Part shown: positions 44,389 through 52,488 of the stretch, one piece after another | Numbering within the stretch: position 1 is the first letter of the stretch | Layout: every line of letters begins with the position of its first letter | Source of the DNA: Slackia sp. | GTDB lineage: Bacteria; Actinomycetota; Coriobacteriia; Coriobacteriales; Eggerthellaceae | Direction of reading: 5' to 3' | Assembly: GCA_030527325.1 (NCBI GenBank) | Contig: JAUNBA010000002.1 | Coordinates: 62,001 to 126,000, forward strand | Length of the DNA stretch: 64,000 nt | Position numbers and translations under genes: made by a program | The notes under the pieces: generated by a model | Databases searched by the model: none | The model's input: the letters and a program-made list of their open reading frames with translations, nothing else | Told to the model about the DNA's origin: nothing

Positions 44389-44967
44389 GTGGGCATCAGA
44401 GAAGACATTCGCACCTACGTTGCCTGCAACGAACAGGAGGCCGTCGACAAGCGCGCCATGATGCAGGCGCTCGACAACGACCCGACGTGCTTCGAGCGAA
44501 GCGCGCAAGCCCATATGACGGCATCGGCATGGACGGTCGATGCGCGCATGCGCCGGGTGCTGGCGGTATATCACAATCTATACCGCTCATGGTCGTGGAT
44601 CGGCGGGCACGCCGACGGCGAACGCGACCTTGCGGCCGTGGCCCTGCGCGAGTTGCGCGAAGAAACGGGAATCGAACATGCACGCATCGTCGCACCCGAA
44701 GCTTCGCCGATATTCTCCCTGGAAACGCTCGCCGTGAACGGACACGAGAAACGAGGCGCATACGTGGCGCCGCATCTGCATTTCAACGTGACGTACCTTA
44801 TCGTGGCCGATGAAAACGACGCCGTGCGCATCAAGCCCGACGAGAACAGCGCCGTGCGCTGGATCGACCTCGACGAGATGACGGCGCTTTCAAGCGAACC
44901 GTGGATGCGCGAGCGCGTGTACCGCAAGCTTATCGACAAGACCCGCGCGATCGCGCGACGGCTATAG
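44389..44967 (+). CDS. NUDIX hydrolase
   Basis: About 192 residues. The NUDIX box is GHADGERDLAAVALRELREE followed by TGI. Its REUXEEXGU half is exact, but the usual Glu at box position 7 is Arg, with a Glu one place earlier. The strand before it (MRRVLAVYHNLYRSWSWIGG) and the later VRWIDLDEM fit the fold. I chose GTG at 44389, which lies eight bases after AAAGGA; an ATG six bases upstream is too close to that site. Substrate unknown; such proteins cleave nucleoside diphosphate derivatives or act on oxidised nucleotides. Confidence 0.85.
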   Translation: MGIREDIRTYVACNEQEAVDKRAMMQALDNDPTCFERSAQAHMTASAWTVDARMRRVLAVYHNLYRSWSWIGGHADGERDLAAVALRELREETGIEHARIVAPEASPIFSLETLAVNGHEKRGAYVAPHLHFNVTYLIVADENDAVRIKPDENSAVRWIDLDEMTALSSEPWMRERVYRKLIDKTRAIARRL

Positions 44968-45037
44968 GCAAACGCCCCGCGAGCACCCGCAACGCGGCGC
45001 CTCCGTATGCGCCCGCAGGGCAAAACACCCGCAAAAC

Positions 45038-45073
45038 GAAAACAGCCCGCCTTCATAAGGCGGGCTGTTTCTT
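45038..45073. terminator. Bidirectional terminator between the NUDIX gene and rpmE
   Basis: A perfect 14-bp stem, AAACAGCCCGCCTT / AAGGCGGGCTGTTT, with loop CAT; followed by CTT on the plus strand and by TCG on the minus strand after TTT. The flanking genes converge. Confidence 0.8.
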
Positions 45074-45087
45074 AACGACATGAAGCG

Positions 45088-45525
45088 TTATTCAGCGGCA
45101 GCTTCCTCGGCGGCGGGAGCCTCGACGGCCTCCTCTGCGGGAGCAGCAGCCTCTTCAGCGGCAGCCTTAGCGGCAGCGGCCTCGGCCTTCTTAGCGTACT
45201 CGGCGGCACGGGCGGCCTTCTCGGCGGCCTTGGCCTCGCGCTCGGCCTTCTTCTTGGCCTCGAGCTCGGCGGCGGCAGCGGCCTTGGCGGCCTTCTTCGC
45301 AGCCTCGCGCTCGGCGACGGCGGCGGAAGCGGAACCGAACTTGTCAGCGAAGCGCTGGACGCGTCCGCCGGTGTCGATCAGCTTCTGGGTGCCGGTGAAG
45401 AACGGATGGCACGCATTGCAGATGTCGATCTTCAGCTCGGACTTGGTGGAGCGGGTAACGAAGGTGTTACCGCAGGTGCACTTGACGGTGCAGTCCATGT
45501 ATTCGGGATGGATGCCCTGCTTCAT
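45088..45525 (-). CDS. rpmE: 50S ribosomal protein L31 with long Ala/Lys/Glu C-terminal extension
   Basis: 145 residues, about twice the usual 70. Residues 1-68 are a normal zinc-type L31: [36 protein letters not shown], with Cys16, Cys18, Cys36 and Cys39 as ligands. Residues 69-145 are almost only Ala, Glu, Lys and Arg, first basic and then acidic (ending in an Ala/Glu/Pro stretch). They should form a long helix. AAGGAGAAACCAAC precedes the ATG. Similar tails occur on ribosomal proteins in some actinobacteria; the role is unknown. Confidence 0.95.
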   Translation of the reverse strand: MKQGIHPEYMDCTVKCTCGNTFVTRSTKSELKIDICNACHPFFTGTQKLIDTGGRVQRFADKFGSASAAVAEREAAKKAAKAAAAAELEAKKKAEREAKAAEKAARAAEYAKKAEAAAAKAAAEEAAAPAEEAVEAPAAEEAAAE

Positions 45526-45774
45526 GTTGGTTTCTCCTTTTCAGAGGCCTTGGTTTCCGACCAAGGCAAGACAGCCTTGGCATCATAGCACACGCGCGCA
45601 TCGAGATGAAGAGGCCGTTTATGGAGATTGCACGCACTCGAACGAGCGCAGGCGGCGCGCAATCGTCCGCGCACGGCGGCGAGTAGGCTAGAATGACGGT
45701 ATCGCCCGCAACGCCGCGGCTCGTCCGAGGCGGCGGCGACCACGATCACGGCTACGACGAAAGAGTGTGAACCT

Positions 45775-45993
45775 ATGGCCACCATCGACACCATCAAAGA
45801 CATCCTTCATGAAAAGCTCGACATCGACCCCGACGCCGTCTCGGGCGATTCCACCTTCGAATCGCTCGACGTCGACTCCCTCGATATGGTCGAGCTCATC
45901 TGCGAGTTGGAAGACCGTTGCGACGTCGACTTCGGCGAGCCCGAAGGCCTCTCCACCATCGACGAGCTGGTCGCCTACGTCGACTCCCTCTAA
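45775..45993 (+). CDS. acpP: Acyl carrier protein
   Basis: 72 residues. Ser35 in DVDSLDMVELICELED is the 4'-phosphopantetheine site. Helix 1 is MATIDTIKDILHEKL and helix 4 is TIDELVAYV. It carries growing fatty acyl chains. It is not beside other fab genes here. GAAAGAG lies upstream of the ATG at 45775, with a somewhat long gap. Followed by a hairpin terminator, so monocistronic. Confidence 0.95.
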   Translation: MATIDTIKDILHEKLDIDPDAVSGDSTFESLDVDSLDMVELICELEDRCDVDFGEPEGLSTIDELVAYVDSL

Positions 45994-46011
45994 CGGCCGC
46001 ATCCTTCCTGC

Positions 46012-46043
46012 GCGAAACGCCCGCCGAACAGCGGGCGTTTCGC
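46012..46043 (+). terminator. Hairpin terminator of acpP
   Basis: A perfect 13-bp stem, GCGAAACGCCCGC / GCGGGCGTTTCGC, with loop CGAACA. Only ATCATGG follows, so the U tract is lacking and efficiency is uncertain. Confidence 0.6.
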
Positions 46044-46097
46044 ATCATGGGGGGGGCACGTCTCCCCTATCCGATCCGCACCACACGAAAGGCACCC

Positions 46098-47270
46098 ATG
46101 GATACCAAACAACGCACCCTCGACGCGCATGAATCCTGGCACGGAAAGATCGAAGTAGTCAGCCGCGCCGCGGTCGAAAACGCAGACGACCTCGCCGTCG
46201 CCTACACGCCGGGCGTCGCGGCGCCGTGCCTCGAGATCGCCCGCAACCCCGAGCTTTCCTACCGCTACACGCGCCGCGGCAATCTCGTCGCCGTGATCAC
46301 CGACGGCAGCGCCGTGCTGGGACTCGGCAATATCGGCCCCGAGGCGGGCATGCCCGTCATGGAGGGCAAATGCGCCCTGTTCAAAGCCTTCGCCGACGTC
46401 GACGCCTTCCCCTTGTGCCTGCGCACGCAGGATGTCGATGAGATCGTCGACACCGTGGCGCTTTTGGCGGGAAGCTTCGGCGGCATCAACCTGGAAGACA
46501 TCGCGGCGCCGCGCTGCTTCGAAATCGAAGCGGCGTTGAAGCAGCGTTGCGACATCCCGGTATTCCACGACGACCAGCACGGCACCGCGGTCGTCACCAG
46601 CGCGGCGCTCATCAACGCCTGCAAGCTCACGGGACGCTCGTTCGAAGACGCCCGCGTGGTGTTTTCCGGAGCGGGAGCCGCAGGCATCAGCATCGCCAAG
46701 CTGCTGCTGCGCCTCGGCGTACGCGATATCGTCATGTGCGACATCGACGGCATCCTGTGCGCGGGAGACCCCGGTCTCAACGCCGCGCATGCCGACATCG
46801 CCGCGCTCACCAACCCGCGCGGCCTGCGCGGCACCCTCGCCGATGCGCTCGAAGGAGCCGACGTCTTCATCGGCGTTTCCGCGCCGCGCGTCATGACCCA
46901 GGCCATGGTGCGCTCCATGGCCGACGACCCGATCGTCTTCGCCATGGCCAACCCCACGCCCGAAATCATGCCCGATGAAGCGCTGGCCGCAGGCGCCGCC
47001 GTCGCCGCCACGGGACGATCCGACTTCCCCAACCAGATCAACAACGTCCTGGCGTTCCCCGGTATCTTCCGCGGAGCGCTCGATGTGCGTGCGCGCGATA
47101 TCGACGAAGGCATGATGGTGGCCGCCGCGCATGCGATCGCCGACCTGATCGACGACGAACACCGCCGCGCCGACTACATCATCCCCGACGCGTTCGATGC
47201 GCGCGTGGTCCCCGCGGTCGCGCAGGCCGTGGCCCAAGCCGCACGCGACGCAGGGCTCGCGCGTCTGTAA
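46098..47270 (+). CDS. NAD(P)-dependent malic enzyme
   Basis: Malate to pyruvate and CO2, or the reverse. About 390 residues, the short bacterial form. Marks: VAYTPGVAAPCLEIA, ITDGSAVLGLGNIGPEAGMP, VMEGKCALFKAFADVDAFP, NLEDIAAPRCFEIE and PVFHDDQHGTAVV (metal and catalytic residues), then the Rossmann VVFSGAGAAGISIAKLLL and FAMANPTPEIMP, GRSDFPNQINNVLAFPGIF. The ATG at 46098 follows GAAAGGCACCC; the upstream frame extension overlaps acpP and is not real. Links C4 acids to pyruvate in an amino-acid-using anaerobe. Confidence 0.93.
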   Translation: MDTKQRTLDAHESWHGKIEVVSRAAVENADDLAVAYTPGVAAPCLEIARNPELSYRYTRRGNLVAVITDGSAVLGLGNIGPEAGMPVMEGKCALFKAFADVDAFPLCLRTQDVDEIVDTVALLAGSFGGINLEDIAAPRCFEIEAALKQRCDIPVFHDDQHGTAVVTSAALINACKLTGRSFEDARVVFSGAGAAGISIAKLLLRLGVRDIVMCDIDGILCAGDPGLNAAHADIAALTNPRGLRGTLADALEGADVFIGVSAPRVMTQAMVRSMADDPIVFAMANPTPEIMPDEALAAGAAVAATGRSDFPNQINNVLAFPGIFRGALDVRARDIDEGMMVAAAHAIADLIDDEHRRADYIIPDAFDARVVPAVAQAVAQAARDAGLARL

Positions 47271-47290
47271 TCCCGTACGATTCCGCCATC

Positions 47291-47330
47291 GAAAACGGCC
47301 TCCGCGCATCGCGCGCGGAGGCCGTTTTCG
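47291..47330. terminator. Bidirectional terminator between malic enzyme and rho
   Basis: A perfect 17-bp stem, GAAAACGGCCTCCGCGC / GCGCGGAGGCCGTTTTC, with a five-base loop. A/T blocks at the stem base give both convergent genes a U-rich strand. Confidence 0.88.
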
Positions 47331-47348
47331 TGACATGCTGCGGCAACG

Positions 47349-49547
47349 CTACAGCTCCATATGATCGGAATCTCGATTGTTCTGCGCCTTTTTCGCCGTG
47401 CGCAGCAGGAATTCCTCGTTGTCGTCGGTCTGCTTCAAGGACTTGATCAGCATATCCATAGCACGCTCGGTGCTGCTCATATTCGAAAGGATGCGGCGCA
47501 CCGCCCAGATGAGGGGCGCCTCCTGGGGCTTGAGCAGCAGATCCTCGCGACGCGTGCCCGATGCGACCGGATCGATGGCGGGAAACACCCGTCGGTCGGC
47601 CAGGGCGCGATCGAGCTTGAGCTCCATATTGCCCGTTCCCTTGAACTCCTCGAAGATGACTTCGTCCATCTTCGACCCCGTATCGATCAGGGCCGATGCG
47701 AGGATCGTCAGGCTGCCGCCGCCTTCGATGTTGCGCGCAGCGCCCAAAAAGCGCTTGGGCGGGTACAAAGCCGTGGAATCGACGCCGCCCGAAAGGATGC
47801 GTCCGCTCGCAGGCTGCGCGAGGTTGTAGGCGCGCGCAAGGCGCGTCAGGCTATCAAGCAGGATAACGACGTCTTCCCCGCGTTCGACCAGGCGTTTCGC
47901 GCGCTCGATCACCAATTCCGAAACGGCGATGTGATTCTCGGTCGGCATGTCGAAGGTCGACGCGATGACCTCGCCTTTGATGGAACGCTGCATATCGGTG
48001 ACCTCTTCGGGACGCTCGTCCACCAAAAGGCACATGAGATGCACTTCGGGGTTATTCGCCGTGATAGCGGCCGCGATATCCTTGAGCACGGTGGTCTTGC
48101 CCGCCTTCGGAGGGCTGACGATCAATCCGCGCTGGCCTTTGCCAATGGGCGACACGAGGTCGATGACGCGGGCCGTGATGGTGTTTTTGCCATGCTCCAT
48201 GGTGAGGCACTCGTCGGGGAAAACCGGCGTCAAATCGCCGAATTTCACACGGGGCGCCTGGCCCTCGATCGCATCGCCGTTGACGTGGGTCACCTGCTGC
48301 AACGCCGCGTATTTCTCGTTTTCGCGCGCGGGCCGCGTCTGGCCCTTGACGAAATCGCCTTTGCGCAAACCGTTGCGGCGAATGGTGGAAAGCCCCACGT
48401 AGATATCGTTTTCGCTGGGAAGGTAGCCCTTGGTGCGCAAGAACCCGTATCCGTCGGGCATGATATCGAGGATGCCCTCTACGTCGATGAAGCCCTCCGC
48501 GCGCACCGACGCCTCGAAGACCTTCTCGACGAGCTCGGCCTTCTTCAGGCCCGTCGTGTCGAGTTCGAGCTCGGCGGCCTTCGCACGCAGCTCCGCCACT
48601 TTGAGCTTGGCGAGTTCTTCTTTGCTGGTCTTGGGAACCATGGGCTCGCGACCGTGCCCGCGACGCTGGCGGCGGTGGTCGTTGCGGTCGCGATCGTACG
48701 AACGGTCGTTGCGGTCGTTGCGCATAGCGCGATCGCCGCGGCGATCGGCGCCCTGTTTGTTCTGGCGGCGTTCCGATCGCGCATCGCGCTCATGGGAAGA
48801 GGCGCGGCGTTCGCGCTGCTTGTCATCGCCGCGATCCTGCTTGCCGCGCTTCGCGCGTTTGGCAGAACCGTCGTCCAAGGCCGACGCCTCGTTCGATTCG
48901 GCGTGCTCTTCGTTCGCGGATGCGCCCGCATCGTTATCGGAGCGCTCGTCGGCAGGCGCCTCGGACGGCTCTTCGGCGCAAGGTTCCTGGACCTTGCGCG
49001 GACGACCCGGTCGGCGGCGTGCAGGCTTTTCGCCGGCCGCATCAGATTCGTCCGTCGCAGACGAAGAAGGCGCCTCGGAGATGCGACCGTCGTCGTGCGG
49101 CGCTTCGAGTGCGGCACGCAAAGCGCTCGATCGACCGGGGCGCGTGCGCACAGCAGGTTTTTCGGCGGCGGATTCGCCGTCAGAAGACGCGGCGGTCTTT
49201 TCGGAAGCTTCGGAAGGTGCCGCGGGCGCATCCTCGGTCTTGCCGACCCGACGACGGGACGACGCGCGCTTCGGCGTCGCGGCTTCGCCGCTTTCGGCGT
49301 CGGAAGAAGATGCGGCCTGCGCGCTACGGCGCTTGCGCGTGCGAACGGCGGGTTTTTCCTCGCCGGAAGCATCCGAAGAAGACGCGGAATCCTGCTGCGC
49401 ATCGGCGGCCGCAGCGTCTTCGACGGGCTTTTTACGCGGACGGCCCGGGCGCTTTCGGGGAGTCGCGGCGGCGGCCGAAGCCGCCTCCTCCGAAGAAGAG
49501 GCGGCGGGCTCGGCAGCGTTCGCGGACGTCAAATCGTCTGAAATCAT
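47349..49547 (-). CDS. rho: Transcription termination factor Rho with a 300-residue disordered N-terminal extension
   Basis: 732 residues. The conserved Rho starts near residue 305: KEELAKLKVAELRAKAAELE (Rho N-terminal fold), GYGFLRTKGYLPSENDIYVG (RNA-binding cold-shock domain), GQRGLIVSPPKAGKTTVLKD (Walker A), LMCLLVDERPEEVTDM, LLDSLTRLARAYN and GGGSLTILASALIDTGSKMD. Before it lie about 300 residues of Ala, Ser, Glu, Asp, Lys and Arg with two AT-hook-like GRPRK motifs (RKRPGRPRKKP near 31 and RRRPGRPRKV near 180) and an RD/RN-rich part near 250-300. Start ATG at 49547 overlaps the transaldolase stop as ATGA. Confidence 0.96.
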   Translation of the reverse strand: MISDDLTSANAAEPAASSSEEAASAAAATPRKRPGRPRKKPVEDAAAADAQQDSASSSDASGEEKPAVRTRKRRSAQAASSSDAESGEAATPKRASSRRRVGKTEDAPAAPSEASEKTAASSDGESAAEKPAVRTRPGRSSALRAALEAPHDDGRISEAPSSSATDESDAAGEKPARRRPGRPRKVQEPCAEEPSEAPADERSDNDAGASANEEHAESNEASALDDGSAKRAKRGKQDRGDDKQRERRASSHERDARSERRQNKQGADRRGDRAMRNDRNDRSYDRDRNDHRRQRRGHGREPMVPKTSKEELAKLKVAELRAKAAELELDTTGLKKAELVEKVFEASVRAEGFIDVEGILDIMPDGYGFLRTKGYLPSENDIYVGLSTIRRNGLRKGDFVKGQTRPARENEKYAALQQVTHVNGDAIEGQAPRVKFGDLTPVFPDECLTMEHGKNTITARVIDLVSPIGKGQRGLIVSPPKAGKTTVLKDIAAAITANNPEVHLMCLLVDERPEEVTDMQRSIKGEVIASTFDMPTENHIAVSELVIERAKRLVERGEDVVILLDSLTRLARAYNLAQPASGRILSGGVDSTALYPPKRFLGAARNIEGGGSLTILASALIDTGSKMDEVIFEEFKGTGNMELKLDRALADRRVFPAIDPVASGTRREDLLLKPQEAPLIWAVRRILSNMSSTERAMDMLIKSLKQTDDNEEFLLRTAKKAQNNRDSDHMEL

Positions 49548-50224
49548 GCGTTAGCAACCTTTTCCCAGTCTTTGAGGAACGACTCGAGGCCGCGGTCGGT
49601 CAGCGGATGCTGGACCATTTTCTTCAGCACGTTGAACGGCACGGTAGCAATATCGGCGCCCATCAGCGCGGACTGCGTGACGTGATTCGCGCTGCGGATG
49701 GATGCGGCGATGATTTCGACCTGCTCGCCGTTGGCGGTGCTTTCGGAGTAGTCGTAGTTGCCGATGGCGGTCACCACGTCGCCCAGCTGAGAAAGGCCGT
49801 CTTCGGAGATGTCGTCGAAGCGACCGACGAACGGAGAGATGTAGCGGGCGCCGGCACGGGCCGCCAGGATGGCCTGCGGCACCGAGAAGCACAGGGTCAT
49901 GTTCACGCGGATGCCCTCGTCGGACAAGGCGCGGCATGCGGCAAGGCCCTCGACCATGGTGGGGATCTTCACGACCACGTTCGGGGCGATCTTGGCCAGC
50001 TCGCGGCCGTCGCGAATGATCTCGTCGCGCGTCATGGCAACGCTTTCGGCGCTGACGGGGCCGTCGACGATTTCGCAGATGCGCGCGATGTGGTTGTGGA
50101 AATCATCCAGCTTGCCGCCGATGCGCGAATACAGCGTCGGGTTGGTGGTCACGCCCGCAAGAGCGCCCCAGCTTGCCGCCTCTTTGATTTCGTCGAGATC
50201 GGCGGTATCCAGAAAGAACTTCAC
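49544..50224 (-). CDS. fsa: Transaldolase / fructose-6-phosphate aldolase-like (short form)
   Basis: 226 residues, the compact decameric-type TIM barrel. Motifs: KFFLDTADLDEIKEA, GVTTNPTLYSRIGGK, NVVVKIPTMVEGLAACRAL with the Schiff-base Lys, VNMTLCFSVPQAILAARAG and YISPFVGRFDDI. It interconverts sugar phosphates in the non-oxidative pentose pathway; whether it is a transaldolase or an aldolase cannot be told by eye. The start is GTG at 50224 after AGAGGAGGAAAA. Its TGA overlaps the rho ATG, so the two are translationally coupled. Confidence 0.93.
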   Translation of the reverse strand: MKFFLDTADLDEIKEAASWGALAGVTTNPTLYSRIGGKLDDFHNHIARICEIVDGPVSAESVAMTRDEIIRDGRELAKIAPNVVVKIPTMVEGLAACRALSDEGIRVNMTLCFSVPQAILAARAGARYISPFVGRFDDISEDGLSQLGDVVTAIGNYDYSESTANGEQVEIIAASIRSANHVTQSALMGADIATVPFNVLKKMVQHPLTDRGLESFLKDWEKVANA

Positions 50225-50385
50225 TTTTCCTCCTCTAAAACAGGAATCGCCCTCGCAACGCACGAAGGCCTTTGACACATGGGAAAACCGGCGCGGCGGC
50301 GCCGAACGTAAAAATGTTGATGGGATTCGTATGAACGAACGGCCCGATAATACCACGAAGACCGCAGGCGCGCACGAAGAGCGCG

Positions 50386-50432
50386 AAAAAGCCCGCTCAA
50401 GACGCATGCGCGATGCATCCGAAACGGGCTTT
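50386..50432 (-). terminator. Second hairpin between the FKBP gene and transaldolase
   Basis: Minus strand: AAAGCCCG and CGGGCTTT close a loop that holds an inner GCAT/ATGC hairpin, then TTTCGCG. It lies in the 378-base gap 50225-50602, which otherwise shows no gene; the transaldolase promoter must lie between this hairpin and 50225, or the hairpin acts as an attenuator. Confidence 0.55.
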
Positions 50433-50537
50433 GGCGAATAATCCCCGAAAAACGCCTACGAAAAACGGGGATCGTCGGACGCGGCGGCCGCGAGACGGTC
50501 GCACGCACGCTCAAGAACGCGGCGCGGACACGCAACG

Positions 50538-50571
50538 CGAAAAAGCCCGCCCCGCGAACGCGGAGCGGGCT
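50538..50571 (-). terminator. Terminator of the FKBP gene
   Basis: AGCCCGCTCCGCG and CGCGGGGCGGGCT pair with one mismatch around a two-base loop, followed by TTTTTCGCG, about 30 bases after the stop. Confidence 0.85.
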
Positions 50572-50602
50572 TGCGACGCTCGATGAAACGCAGCGCGAAA
50601 GG

Positions 50603-51028
50603 CTATTCGGCCACCTCGACCAGTTCGATCTCGAACGTGAGGTCTTTGCCGGCGAGCTCGTGGTTCATGTCGAACACGACATGCTCCTCGTCGACAGACA
50701 CGACCTTCGCGGGGAACGGGCCCATGGGACCCTGGAAATACACCGTTTCGCCGATGGGAAGCTGCGCCGCGTTGGGAATCTGGGACACGGGAACGCTTTG
50801 CACGGCCTGCGGGTTGTACTCGCCGTACGCATCCTTCGCGGGAATGGTGACGGTCTTCTTCTCGCCCGCCGCCATGTCTTTCACCGCCGCGTCGAAACCG
50901 GGGATCATCTGGCCCGCGCAGCACGTGAACTCGAGCGGCTCGCCGCGATCGTAGCTGGAATCGAACTGGGTGCCGTCGGCCAGCGTGCCGCGATAGTGGG
51001 CCTTGACCTTCTTGCCTTCGTTGCTCAT
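50603..51028 (-). CDS. FKBP-type peptidyl-prolyl isomerase (SlyD-like)
   Basis: About 141 residues. FKBP core: KVKAHYRGTLADGTQFDSSY, EPLEFTCCAGQMIPGFDAAV, AGEKKTVTIPAKDAYGEYNP, then the inserted flap (QIPNAAQLPIGETVYFQ) of SlyD-type enzymes, and MNHELAGKDLTFEIELVEV. No His-rich metal-binding tail. Cytoplasmic folding helper that speeds proline isomerisation. GAAAGGATG lies upstream of the ATG at 51028. Single gene with its own terminator. Confidence 0.93.
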   Translation of the reverse strand: MSNEGKKVKAHYRGTLADGTQFDSSYDRGEPLEFTCCAGQMIPGFDAAVKDMAAGEKKTVTIPAKDAYGEYNPQAVQSVPVSQIPNAAQLPIGETVYFQGPMGPFPAKVVSVDEEHVVFDMNHELAGKDLTFEIELVEVAE

Positions 51029-51139
51029 TGAGCACATCCTTTCACCGTGAAAACAGTGTTGCGTATCATACCCGAGGCGCCGCGAGCATGCGAGCGCGTG
51101 CAGTAAATACGCACAGCGCCGCAAACGCGGCATCCGCCG

Positions 51140-51637
51140 TCAGTCGAGATATTTCGGCGGAAGAGGGTCGGCACCCGTTCTGGAAACGGCTTCGGATATC
51201 GGCTGTATCCCATCGGCCACCAGGCATTTCGACGTGGCATGCGCCAAAAGGCGTCCGCTTTCGTCTTTGATCGTCCCCTCGCTAAGGCACAGCGTGCGCC
51301 CGTATTTGACGGCACAGCCCTCGATAACGAGCAGGCCCTCGCGCGCAGACCCCAGATCGGAAACATTCAGATCTATCGTCGTATACCCCGCGCCTTCGTC
51401 GACGCCGCAATACAGGCTCCAATACGTCGCATTGTCGAGCAAGGCGGCATACGCGCCTCCGTGGACTCCCCCGAACACATTCAGAAGATCGCGCGTGACG
51501 CGCGTCTCGCTGCGGCAATACCCGAGCGAAAGATCGGTCATGCGAACTCCGAGCATCTGCAAAAACGGGCTCTGCTCGGCGATCGATCGCACGCATGCGA
51601 GATGGGCGGGGTTCAAACGACGCTGCGAATCTGCCAT
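51140..51637 (-). CDS. PaaI-family hotdog thioesterase
   Basis: 165 residues with a single hotdog fold. FGGVHGGAYAALLDNATYW holds the central helix with the catalytic acidic residue, GYTTIDLNVSDLGSAREG the next strand and CAVKYGRTLCLSEGTIKDES the strand pair. Such proteins hydrolyse acyl-CoA esters, and the substrate here is unknown. AAGGAGAGG precedes the ATG at 51637. Stands alone; the next gene downstream in this direction is the FKBP isomerase, 112 bases away. Confidence 0.9.
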   Translation of the reverse strand: MADSQRRLNPAHLACVRSIAEQSPFLQMLGVRMTDLSLGYCRSETRVTRDLLNVFGGVHGGAYAALLDNATYWSLYCGVDEGAGYTTIDLNVSDLGSAREGLLVIEGCAVKYGRTLCLSEGTIKDESGRLLAHATSKCLVADGIQPISEAVSRTGADPLPPKYLD

Positions 51638-51813
51638 GAAGCATCCTCTCCTTTCCGGCTTCTACCGCTCGATTCTACCCCGAGCGCGGCATCGACGCTC
51701 CAGCGGCGCGCGCAAGAGGCCAAGCCGCATCCTGTTATTGGACACGAACCGCTACACTGTGTAGGTGAAGCGGGCCCGAAAGGCGGTCCGCACGAAGGAA
51801 GGGGTACCTGACC

Positions 51814-52386
51814 ATGAACCGTATCAAGCCGATTCTCGCGTTGTGCGCCGCAGCGGCGCTGGCGTGCGTCTCGATGCTCGCAGGATGCGCATCCGACGAG
51901 CCCAAACCCGAAGACGGCGTGAAAGCCGACATCGCCGCGCAGCTCGACCCGGTGAAGAACCTCGACGAAAACGCCGTGAACGACCTGGTCGAAACCATTC
52001 AGGCGGCCAACGACCTCGAAACGTACGGCATCGTCGCCCAGGATTACATACGCTCCATGCTCGCAGGATTCGACTACAGCGTCAAAGATGTCGCCATGAG
52101 CGAAGACGGCACAAGCGCGACGGCCACCGTCGCCATCACCTGCAAATCGTTCTCCGACGCAAGCCTCAAAGCGTCGGAGAAAGCGCTGGAACTCGCACAA
52201 AGCGGCGCGATGGCGGAGATGAGCATGGACGAGATGAACAAGAGCATGGGCTCGGTCATGATGGAGGCTATGGACGAAACCGCCACGAAGACCACCGATT
52301 GCACCTTCGACTACGCGCTCGAAGAGGGCGCCTGGAAGGTCGTCGGAGGAATCGACAGCGGCCTGTACGGCGCGTTTTTCGCCTAA
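51814..52386 (+). CDS. Secreted lipoprotein, hypothetical (DUF5105-like appearance)
   Basis: 190 residues. The signal peptide RIKPILALCAAAALACVSML ends in lipobox LAGC with Cys25. The mature domain, about 160 residues, has a helical half (LDENAVNDLVETIQAANDLE), a beta strand pair (GTSATATVAITCKSF) and a Met-rich helix (AEMSMDEMNKSMGSVMMEA), ending GAWKVVGGIDSGLYGAFFA. This mix recalls NTF2-like lipoproteins of Gram-positives, but I cannot fix the family. GGAAGGGG precedes the ATG. Function unknown. Confidence 0.78.
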   Translation: MNRIKPILALCAAAALACVSMLAGCASDEPKPEDGVKADIAAQLDPVKNLDENAVNDLVETIQAANDLETYGIVAQDYIRSMLAGFDYSVKDVAMSEDGTSATATVAITCKSFSDASLKASEKALELAQSGAMAEMSMDEMNKSMGSVMMEAMDETATKTTDCTFDYALEEGAWKVVGGIDSGLYGAFFA

Positions 52387-52415
52387 GCCGCACGACGACG
52401 CGAATCACTGCCGAA

Positions 52416-52457
52416 CGAGCGCCCCGCCCTTTCGCTTCCGAAACGGCGGGGCGCTCG
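52416..52457. terminator. Hairpin between lipoprotein and kinase genes
   Basis: A perfect 12-bp stem, GAGCGCCCCGCC / GGCGGGGCGCTC, with a 16-base loop and no U tract. The two genes converge here, so it may end both transcripts with Rho. Confidence 0.55.
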
Positions 52458-52488
52458 CATACGGAAACGACTCCGGATGCGCAGCGCA

